A DNA stretch of 64,000 bases from Gyrodactylus bullatarudis. Lineage: Eukaryota; Platyhelminthes; Monogenea; Gyrodactylidea; Gyrodactylidae. Below, piece by piece: positions 25,501-37,500 of the stretch. Position numbers and translations under genes: made by a program. The stretch lies in the NCBI GenBank assembly GCA_012064415.1, contig SSNU01000106.1, positions 62,001 through 126,000 of the forward strand. Reading direction: 5' to 3'. Position 1 is the stretch's first letter, and every line of letters starts with the position of its first letter. Under the pieces are notes generated by a model. The model ran no database searches. It was not told where the DNA came from and worked only from the letters and a program-made list of their open reading frames with translations.

Positions 25501-28500
25501 CCGTGGGGTAATCTATGACTGGTTAAAATTCTATGAAAATTGGTTAGGTAGTTTATTTTATTGGATTATTTTTCGTTGACCAATCAGAATACTAAAATTA
25601 GATAATTTTCATTGGTTTGACGATGTTTTTTGTAAATGAATGGGTTTAAAACCCTACTGATCAGGTACCGGGTGAATGAAATTATAGATTAATTAATCTT
25701 AACACTTACAATTATTATTATTTGATTAGTTACCAACAAGTCACAACAATGTCCCAGTTGTAAACTATTCTCAGAAGTGAACAACACCAGCTACTCAGAG
25801 AATCATCAATCTGTCGGAGTGTTGGATATATTCGGTTTTGAAAATTTCGACTCCAACAGTTTTGAACAGTTTTGTATAAACCTTGCCAATGAATCACTTC
25901 ATCAGTTTTTTGTCAATCATGTCTTTAAACTGGAACAGGAGGAGTACAAGAACGAGCTCCTTGATTATAAGCCAATCAACTTTGAAGATAACCAGGAGAC
26001 GATAAGTCTCCTATCAACAGGCTCTCTGAACATTCTCTCATTAATCAATGATGAGTCATCCTTTCCACAGGGCTCAGACTCAAATTTACTCCAGAAAATT
26101 GTACAAATTCACAGGAACAATCCGAGACTCTTGAAGCCAATGTCACTTCAAGTGAAGGTATGTACTTTTTAGAGTCAACATGTTTATTGACTCAATTCTT
26201 CCATTGTAGGCATATGAGCAGGTTGAAACTACCCCTCCTTCATATCTTTCAGTCGTGAATCTGTGTGATAAATAATATGAAAAATAACGGCAAGGGATTT
26301 GTTTTCGTCATAGTCATTGATGGGGCGGTATAAAAATATCAGAATTTTCAAAATAAGGATTGTAATAGCATATGAAAATTACTTGTAAAAATACTACTTG
26401 GAAGTAAATTATAAAATAATTTATTCTGCTGGCTAGGAATACTGCGTCATTATGTGTGGTCCGGGACTGCTTCAAAGAGAAATTTTTTTCCCCGAAAATG
26501 CAACTCTTTTTAAAAACCAACTGTTATCTTAGGAGATAGTTTCCTGAAAAATGATCATTTTTTGACTACAAAAAAACTTTCCAACATTTCACTTAGTAGA
26601 TAATTCAAGGATTTTCTTACATTGAATTTGATTGGCTCAGCGAGTTAGTAAATGATCCATACGCTTTTTAATGCTATAAATCGACCAATCAGGTTCACGC
26701 ATATTCCATGCCATTCAGTTCTTTGAATTGACCTGGTTTAAAAACAGCCGCATTGGCTTCTATCCTAGTGTATTAATTTTATGATTAATTTTAATAATTT
26801 TCTAAGTCAAGAATATAACTTGGTAAAAATTAAAATAGTTATAAAAGCATAAATTATGTTTCAAATTCAGAAAAGTGGTTAATAAATTATTTCCAGATTC
26901 TTTTTAAAGAGGGCAGCAATTCTCAAGAAAAAATTTTTAATTATTTTTTCAGAAGTTTGGAGTGCAACATTTCTCTGGAATTGTCTACTATAATATGACT
27001 GGGTTCATGGAGAAGAACCGTGATATTTTCCACTCGGATCTCTATGGATTAATTTCACAATCCAAGTGCTCCTTTGTCCAGCACATCTTCAACTATACCC
27101 TCCTTCAATCGGAAGAAAGTGTAAGTTTTGTCTCTTGTCATTTTTTAACTAAAATCTGTTTGAAATTTATAAAAGACGTTAAAATTTCTGATCTTATTCA
27201 TTATCCTATGCTGAGACCATCTGTAAATAGAAGGGCCATGCTTGATATTGTTTAGAAAATATACACTATATTGCAGGCATATTTTTATCAACTTCATTAT
27301 ACAATGTAGACGACTTGATAGATATGATAAATTTAATCTTCTACTATTTTATTATTATCCCACCAAATTTCACTTCAAAATACCTTTCCGTGCTTCTGGC
27401 ATATGATAAACAAAATTGTGAAAATTTCCAAATTAAAAACGTTTTTTGAAGATTTATTTTTATAATTTTAGCTTGAATTCACATTTCCTCCAAAAAATAG
27501 CAAATTCTTTTGATAACAGTAGCACTAAATTCGACGATGTATTCATAGTTGATACATGAAGATAAGCTTCGGAAAATTACTCTACCTGGAAACATTTAAT
27601 TTATTTTCAGTAATTTTTAACAAAATTGTGCGATTTTGAATTTACAGTTTTCAAATCTTGATGAAAATAATGAATACTGATAAACTTTTAAGATAGTAAC
27701 ATATATTAATTAAACAAATAAAATTTATTTCAATACATTTTACTTTGCTTAAAATATGCTAGTGCTGGAAAGAATAAATTGAAAAATTTTCAGGTATTTT
27801 TCAGCTTCCGAAATTTACATGTAGACGTTAACCGATTAGAAGGTGACAAATTTAATTTTCAAAATGAGAATTTACTATTTCTACAAAAAACTCTCCGGAT
27901 TCACAGAAAAAAAAATTTTTTGGTTCATAAACGGAATGAGCTAATAAGATGTGGATATTCGCAAAAATTCAATCTGACCAAAATTAAATTTCGAAAATGT
28001 ACCAAATTTCCACTCTTTCAACTTTTAACCCCAAAATTTTTATCGATTTCGATTATTCGAGACAGTTAAACGCAGATATTTGGGATCAAAATTAGACAAA
28101 GAATTCGTCCTTTAGAAGTTCACTGAAATTTCTCATTACTGTGGGAAATCGAACCAGTTGAATTTTTCCGATTATCACGAAGGCAAATTATCCAAAATCT
28201 AGAAGTTTAACTTTTTCTCTGAAACAGTAAGACCTATCTCTATGGTCGAATTCGAATTCTTCGTTCAATATCAGTACTTAACTGCTTCAAATAATCTAAA
28301 TCAATGAAAATTTTGAGCTCAAAAGTTGAAAAAGTGGTGCAATTTTCGAAAACGGGCTAATTTTGGTCAGATTGATTTTTTCGAATATCCAAATCTTATT
28401 AGCTCATTTCGTTTTAAAATTCAAAAATTTATTTTTTTCTGCGAATCCGGCAAAAAATATCGGATTTATTGTAAAAATAGTAAATAGTCATCTTCATGTC

Positions 28501-31500
28501 AATTAGGTTCATATTCAGCTTTGTGTTATTGACTTGAAATTGATCGATTTTTTAAACAAAAAGTAACATTTGGTAGCCAATAATTAAGGCCACGAAAAAC
28601 TTTCTAAAATATGTAAGAAAATTAACTATGTACAATTTGAATTTCAGATTTTTATTTTCAAGAAAAGTTGTTTCTATTTTACATTTAAACTAAATTTTTT
28701 TTCCATTATAAATAGTTCACGAAGACAATAGTAATGAAAAATAACTTGAAAGAAATTGGCTAAATTATGATTTAAAAGATAGGGATTGTTCCAATATATC
28801 TAGTCTCAGCAAAAATAGGTTAAATTTGCTCAATTTTTCCTCCAATTTTGTTACGATATTTAACCTCTTGTATGTAATTAGAAACTCAGGAGGCATATTT
28901 CTCCAAAAAAATTGCAACATTTTCAGCATTTTCTGGCATTTTATCCTCTATTTAATGGTGTAAATCTCAAAACAAAATAATCCTGGACAACAAAGTTTTT
29001 GTATTTCAGTTATAAAGGATCCTAGAGAAATATTTTTTATACTAAATTATCTATAGAGTTTTGAGAAATTGTAAAGATATGGATCCTTAAAGTTGAGAGT
29101 GAATCAAATGGATAATGATAATTCTACCTTTAATTTCATTGGTCGGAATTATACTCGAATATCATTGGTCAATGAAAATGGGGAAGAAAGGTATAAGTAA
29201 CAGAACTATTCGCTTGTATATTTATTTCGAGGCGTTATCTATCCAATTGACTGTATGTGTTCGAGAAAAAGGGGACATAAGACTCAGCGTGTATCTAATT
29301 TATAAGCTAGTAAAGACTAAGCGTTGGACTCACAATGCTTATGACCCTGGTTCGATTCTCGGCTACGGTATACCGAGGAGTCACAATAAGAATGAAACGT
29401 GTCTATACCTGCCACACATGTTTGGAATGTTTCCTTACTAGCTTAGATAAATTAGATAGACGCTGAGTCTTGTCTCCAAGGCAAGAAGCATCCAATTAGA
29501 GATACTGAAAGACTTAAGCACTTATCCCTAGTCCCCAAAATCATAATAATAAATCATTCAATCTATTTACAATACCTCTAGGACTTTCTCAGGATCTACC
29601 ATTGTTTTATATCCCTTAAAAGTTCTATACAATTGATTAGCTAATTTTCAAAAAATATCCCTTCAAAGTAGGTTGTCTCTTTTCTTTAGGTAAGTTTTCG
29701 ATGATGGTCAATATTTTTCTTAGTTTAAAATCCATTTTGTTTAAAAAAACTTTTAGATAATCATAATTAATAACATAGATTATGTATATCACCATAGATG
29801 ACAGATATAAGGAAGAAGCCGACCTCGTTGAGTGTCCAATTTCGCAAGAGTTTAAATAAACTCATGTCAACCTTACAAAAGTGTGATCCATTATTTATCA
29901 GATGTATAAAGCCTAATAACCAAAAGGTAAGTTAAAACGTCGCTTGTTTTTCTCAACCTAAACCAACTAACAGTGTATAAATCACAAGTAGTATTGACCT
30001 TTGCTATGTTTTACGTAAATAATTGATCAACATCATGACTAAACAGGATCATGAACTTTGTTTAATATTTACTCTATAATTTTTGATAAATAATTTTGTT
30101 TATTGCAAATTTTTCAATAAATTCTCTGAGCAGGCTAAATCTGAGTCAGTCTATTTTTTTAACGCTTTCAATACCAACTTCATAAATTTCACTTGTGAGC
30201 CACATAATCTCCTGAGTATAAAAGCCAACCATTACCATTTTTAAACTTTAGGCTCATTACGGTAGAAAGAAATATTTAAGATACTTTTAGTCTATTTTCA
30301 TCCCAAAATACTAACCAATGAGCTTTGAGCATCTCTTAGCCAATAAAAATTCATCTCGAACCTAAAGAGAATCTGAACTATAAATCATTATAAGGTAAAG
30401 GAAGAGTTTTAATTTTGATTTTTCAAGATTTGTCAAAAATTTGATCCTATCTTGTGTGCACAACAACTCAAATATTCTGGAATGTACGCCACAATAGAAA
30501 TCCGCAAATGTGGATATCCAGTCCGGTACAAGTTCAAGGAATTCAATACTCGGTTCAAACTTCTTCTCAACACAATGAAGACAAAGAACATGGTCGATCG
30601 TGATATTACCAGGTCTATTTGTCAAACTTTTCTAACAAACGAAGATTACCAAATGGGAAAGACTAAAGTCTATCTCAAAGTGAGTACTTTCTTGATTTTT
30701 GTGAAATTCTAAATTTACTAAATATTTTCTCTGGCTTACCAGTTGAAATTAAACTATAAAGACTCTTAAAAAGTGAGCAAATAAACCCAAGGGTGTAGAC
30801 ACAAAGATCAACAATCCAAGAAAAATAAAGCGGAACTACTTAGGTCTTTTAATAATACATAGCATTTATTTAAACTAATGCTAATTAAAATATCAGCATT
30901 TAATTGCTTTAAAAACTTTAAAATTGGTAAAAATTTTGAGTTCAAAAGTTGAAAAGTGAAAAACCAGCCTAATTCTTACCAAATCCTTGATGTCATCTCC
31001 TGAGTTTTTGTATAAAATAGAAATATTATAAATTGAACCAGTATGGTTTAAAATATCTGGTCTCTGCAGTGTCGTTATTGGGATCTTGTTGACAACTTTC
31101 TAATCGCTTGTCCTATTTATGAAGCACTATAGTCATTCGGAATTCTAATTAGAGAGTACAGTCTATAGGAGATTAAACAAGTTTTTCAAGATCCAAGTTC
31201 TGTTCTCTTACAGTTCAAAGCAAAGAGTTTGTACTTTTAATTTTTAATACAACCAAGAGAAATATAGATAAGATCTATTTGAACGGATAATTTATAATAC
31301 CAAAAATATTATTTTATGTGACCCTGAATGGTTCAAGGCTTTTCTCAATATATACTCTTTTACTTTTTTAATGAATTTGAATTATTATTATAATTGTTTG
31401 ACTGAAACTCATGACATTGATGGTCCAGCTTAAAACCAGTGTTACTAAATATCTATTCCAATAGAATATAATATAATATTTACTAATTATGGATTCCATG

Positions 31501-34500
31501 AATGTTTAGTAGATCTTTTTTAAAACAAACCAAAAGAAATTGACACAAAATTTGACTTCTACTTCATCATTAAGAACCAAAAAACAGTTTAACATGTAAA
31601 CATTTTGTTTCCTGGTTCAACATTGCAATGTAAAATCTATCATCAGATCTCATATAGAAAAAGAAAAGTCACCAATTTTTATTTTTTTTACAATGTGAAG
31701 AACTCTCATGTATAATTCATATAGAAAGAACCCACGTAAATGTTTTCTTTAAACGCTGTTCACATAATTTAATGAGCATTTAGTCATGAAAAAGAAAAGT
31801 AATACTCACAAGACAGAGAAATAACCACCAGCAATCATTATTATTATTATTATTTAGTCTTTTATTGTTTTTTTTTTTAATTTTTCATTAAAATTTACTT
31901 CTAATTTCCGGACATGGGTTGAGTTGGCTTTTATCTTCTTAACAAGGTCTTTTAAGAACTCACAGTGGAGTCATAGTCAACTTTTAGCAGCATCTGTTAG
32001 AAATTCTGCAGACTCTCATGCCAAGGCTTTACAAGATGTGACTGTAAAAAAGGCCCCATTCCTGATTTTATAATGAAAAATTTTTATCCCAGAAAAGGTT
32101 TAACTACATGTAAGATTTCAAATGAATAATTGCTTTCCAGAATTCCTAAAAGTTTCATAAAGTAGTTTTTAAAATACACTGAAAGCTTTTGACAATTTTA
32201 TGCACGCATGATGAATCAGGAAACAGCGTTCTGAACCCATTCAGCTAGAGCCAATAGGAACAAACAATATTTTTCATCTTACTGGAATTCAATTGGATTA
32301 TTTTTTGTCAACCAATCAACCTTTTTATCAGTTTTCCCGTTCACACCAGTTAATGTTTCAGATCATTGTGGTTTTGTAAGGAATTTTCTTGAATTTTCGT
32401 TTTAACACACTGAATTCAACGGTGAACACCGTTTTTCAATTGATTGGGGAATCTTCTTTGAGAAATTGGATCAGAAGTTTTGATCCGAGTATTTTTGAAT
32501 ATAATAATTTCCTCTCAGCAATATTATCCAGAAAGAGGAGTGAAGAAGCTTTATTTTAATTCATTAGGTTGTGCGATAAGTAATGGGACTGATTACAAAA
32601 ACTGATTTTATTGAAAAAAAACTTGAGAAAGATCAATTGGGTATCAGTGAAAATAGTTTCCTGACATCTAATCCCGTGAGCAAAGAATTCATCAAATTTA
32701 GAGTTGAGAAAGGGTATTAAATCCATTTTCTACCACATCTTTTGATTTTGAATTTTTGACCTTAAGAAAAGGTTCTAGAGATTTGAATTCGGGATTATCA
32801 GACGACGCAAGATAAAGACCATCAGAGAAATAACCTATGAAATCAAAGTGATCCTCCTGAAAAAAAATTTTAATCTCTTTTCCGAAATGGGGTTTCGTGT
32901 TGTCCTGAAAAACATGAGTCTACAGAATCTCGGATATTTTTATCCCAGACGAAATGAAACTTGAATACTCTAGAACCCTTAGTTGAATCTTTAAAAGAGG
33001 ATTTAAGAATTTGAAAGTTCTCTGATGGCCCAGTTCCCAAGCAAAGACCCTATCTGGCAATCTGCCGAAAACCTTTTTAATAAAAATACTCAAAAATATT
33101 GATGCTTTTCAATTCTAGAAATAAATAATAAGTTCAAACAAATAGAGTGATTAATTATCTTTCTAATTTGACCAAATTTATTCGAATTCATGTTAGTTTT
33201 GGAGGATAAAAAAAATTTATTCAACTTAAAGTCCCATTACTTATCGCACAACCTAATATAATTTTGTCTTTGAAATTGCCAAAAATACTCAGATCAAATT
33301 TTCTAATCCAATTTCTCGAATCAATCTCCAGATTCCCCATCCACTTGAAATATTTCTTTTATGGAAAAAATTTCTGACAATTCCATCATTTTCGAGGGAT
33401 ATCGATTTGTCGAAATTTCGTCAATTTTCATGTAGTGAAAATGATCAAAAAATCGAAATTCGACTCCGAAACGATAATGAAGTTATTGTGATCCTGATAA
33501 TTAACTTTTGATCTCCCTTTTACTTTGAAATCAATAAAAATTTTAAGTTCAAATTTCGAAAAAATGGGATTTTGGCGCCAAATCGAGATTTGAAAAATGA
33601 CCATATTTTTCATGAAAATAATTTTTTAATCGTAAAAATGGGCAACATGGGTAGGATTCCAAAAAATATTTGATATATTCGATCTTTTGATGAAAAAATC
33701 GAGGTTTTCGTAAAAATCATTCCCATGATTCCCAATTTCATATCAATTAGCTTTATATAGAAAAATCTGACAAGACCTTTGACGCTCTAAAAAAATCAAG
33801 ATATGTTGATTTTTGCTAGCGTTATTTTCTGTAAGCAATTACAGTAGTTAGATATGTCAACATCTTTGGTTCTTGGACAAATGAGCCAGATTCCTTTCTT
33901 CAGTGTTATATCAGAACCAAGATCATCGTTGACTATGCTATTTTCTCTTCTGTTGGCGCCGATATTTTCTTCCTACTTTGATTCTACTCCCATGAGCCGT
34001 CAGCTTAGCTCCTTTAGCCGAAATTTTCTTCGTACACATCCTTTGGCAATTTGATTAAAGAGGCCATTTTATGGAAAATAAAATTGTTTGCTGGATATTT
34101 GGGGTCTTTATGGACACCACCTCATGTTCGAGGGTAAACAGTGTTATAAAGTTGAGTTTTCTAAAATTTGAGCTGATTATTTTAGCTGCTTCTCACATAT
34201 AGGGGCTCTCTTATTCCTTTGGGCGTTGAAGTAATTGGAGTGATATGTTTAAAATCAAAAATATAGCTGATTGATTTTCTATTTAGAATCAGAATAAGCA
34301 AAATCTAATTTAAAGAGTGAATTCTCTACAGGTACATCGATAAAACTTGTGAATAAAGTGAAATGAAAGAGTTTTCGAATACAATCATTTGACTATGATA
34401 AACCTAGTTCTCAGTAATTTTCTCCACATAGTCAGAATACTTTTGAGTTGCCATAATTTCTGAGGCACATGTTTTAACTTTTATTTTGCCTATTAATTTT

Positions 34501-37500
34501 GTATTTTTTGCGACTGAGCTTAACACCAGATCTTTCTAGAAGTGAACAGACCATAAAAATTAGATCTTGAACAGGGCCTCAAAGAGTCTTAGAAAGCATA
34601 TTTTTGCTGGTAAAAGCGAAAGATTCTACAACTCTTACTTACCTTTTTCATCTTGTCTTCTGACTTGTATCTTGGTCTATCTGTAGAGAAAGAAAGGGGA
34701 GAGAAATATGTAGTATTCCATAAAGAATTATAGTGATTGTTATACAGTAATCAGAATTATGAGAGTAATAACTAGGGTGGAAAATTTGCGATTTTTGATA
34801 TCATAATCAACTGTGCTTTTTAAAATAAAATATCAAAAAATTAATTCTCTACACCTTTTAGTTTCCTAGATTATTTTGCGATTTTAATCTCAAGTTTCCA
34901 TTTTTCCCCTTTTTCCAATCCTTTTGTGTCCTCTTTTGTCTCGGTTTCCCATCTTCTCCTATTAATTTCTTACCTAGGCTCTGTTAAGGCACCATTAAAA
35001 ATCACGCAGAGATTTCCTCTCAGATTTGAAAAGGCCTCCAACTCCGTTCACTACAAAATGGGTTGAAGCTATTAAAAACTATTGAATAAAAAATGAAGAA
35101 TTATAAAACTTCATTAAGAAAAGGAATTGAAATCGTGCAAAATTAGTTCAAAATTATAATTTAACATTGAAAAGTCAAATAGAGGGAGTAACTAGATCTT
35201 TTCCTGTCCTGGAAATTATAAGAAATTTCTCGAATTTGATTGCATACTGCATTTCAATGAAAATGTACTTTTTAAATTATTTTATATATTCGACATACTA
35301 CTTCTTTAACAAGGTCATTAAATAAGGCATTAAAGATTTTAAGCCTATCCATGATTATTGAGGGTATTATTTTTGAAATTCCTTGACATCACTGTATAAG
35401 CATCAAATTACATCAAATATAATGAAATTATGATAAAAATATTTGATAACTGCGCCCTAAATTAAGGCCCCCTTTTCATATTTTTGTTTTCTATAATTAC
35501 TTTATAAAGTTAAAAGCTCTGTACGACTTTTTAAAAAAATTTCAATTGTTGGAATGAAATTTCGACCAATAGGAATCGAAGAAGAAATTGTCCAATAAAA
35601 TTAAAGCTTAATTATTTCTTCTTCTTGGGTTCTATCCAATGTCCTTGTTATATAGAATTTCAAGTAATTATTTGTATGCATGCTTATTTTTATTTTTATG
35701 AATGCCTTTCTTTGGGAACCTCTTTTTAAATTTCTCACAATTTTCCAATTTTAAATTATTAAAATCTTCTTGATTTTATTTAGCATTTTCATGAAATGAA
35801 GTTGGAACTTGCCGAGGAAGTAATCCTATCGAATAGTGCCAAAGTTATCCAGAAAAATTGGAAAATTTACAAGCAACACAAAGCTTCAAAAACATTTCGA
35901 GAGATTGTCGACAAATATCGGGAAAATGAAATTCAGGTTCTTATCAAAGTGAGTTATTTCGAGACGAAAATTATGATAAGATTCGAACCAAAATTAAAAT
36001 TTGAGTATTCGGAGGATATTTTTTTATGCATTTTACAAAAAAACTTTTAAAAGAATCAAGGGTCGTTTGCGAAGTCATGTTTGATGGAAAATGGTTATCC
36101 ATCCAAATTTGTTAACAAATTCATCAATCAACCTATGGTTAGAGATGAGGTTGTAGAAACAAAAGAGGTGGATAAAATTACTATTTTCATGAAGCTTAAC
36201 TTCAAAGGAGATGGTTTCAGTAATGATATACGAAGAAGACTTAACAATCTCATAGATCAAAATTATGATAATATACAATTGAAAATTGTATTTAAAACAC
36301 AGAGATTGTTGTTCAGTTTGATTCATAAGGATTTACTCAAACCTGAAGAGAAGACTCTATTAGTTTATTAATTCCAGTGTGATTGTGGCGCTTCTTACAT
36401 AGGAAGAACTATTAGGAAATTGTCTAGAAGATCGAATGATCATCTGCAATAAGGATACCGCGGTTACTAGACATCTTAAGCAGGAAAACCACGCAGCTTC
36501 AATTTCAAATTTTTCCGTCTTGTACAAAAACCCTGGGGATGATAGCATAGATTTATGGGTAAAGGAGAAATTCTTTATCAATCAATACAAACCCAATCTA
36601 TGTGTTCAGAAAAATTATTCCTATAATCTTCAACTACTTTGGCCTATGTGAGCTTATTCACTTTTCTCTCCACTGTTGCTATTTAATGGAGAGTCTTGGT
36701 GTTTTTTCAGCTTGCATTTATTCTTGATTAATTCTTAAACGTTTACTATTTCTTTCATATTTGTAAATTATTATTTTCATTCAATTATTTAACTCTTATC
36801 ATTTTTAAAGTATATACCACTGATGATCCTTTAAGAAATACGTATTTGGTGTTAATATATCTTTTTTCTTCAATTTTAATCTTGAGACGTAAAAATTAGG
36901 CCAATTATGACGGATCAGGGTAACTTCCATCCAAAAAGTCATACAGGTTGCTCAAAAACGTAAATTTTTTCTATTATCGTAGTAAAATTCCTTCAAAATT
37001 TGTTGGCGTGGATGAGATTTTGTATTTCAGAACAAAATTTGAAATATATGTTATTCAAAAGGATATTTTACTCTATAATTTAATTTAATTCTCTAAAAAA
37101 TGAGCAAAAGTTGTAAACATTTACCCTACTAATTAGTGGTTAATTATGATTTTCAAACATTTGAGAATAAGAAATCGACCTCATTTAGGAACTAACGTCT
37201 AATTTTGACCCCTGGTCATTCTACTACCTTCAAATCAGTAAAGATTCAAATGCCCGGCCATTCAAGTTATCTGATGATGTAGTTACGTTCAAGTTTTTTT
37301 TCAAGAGATTACTTCTAAAGTAGTGGCCGTGATAGAGCCAAAATTTTTTTCCTTTCAATGTATTCAACAGCAAAAACTCATCTGACCAAGCTTCCTTTGT
37401 TTCTCTTGAGTTTACTCTATTTGAAACTCATTATTAGACCATTTCAGTGAGAAAATACTGCAATTCGATTTGAAAGGGTGGGGTTAAATAGTGTTTCTCC

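Noticed and set aside
29314..29375. Functional tRNA gene
   Set aside because: Acceptor and T stems do not pair well; only B-box and anticodon-arm likeness remain, so it is kept as a tRNA-derived repeat.
29115..29441. 108-residue open frame on the plus strand
   Set aside because: It runs through the tRNA-like, inverted-repeat unit; translation has no domain and the frame is best explained by chance.
33854..34054. 66-residue Ser-rich plus-strand frame in a myosin intron
   Set aside because: No domain, no phase-compatible link to myosin exons, no repeat identity that I could establish.
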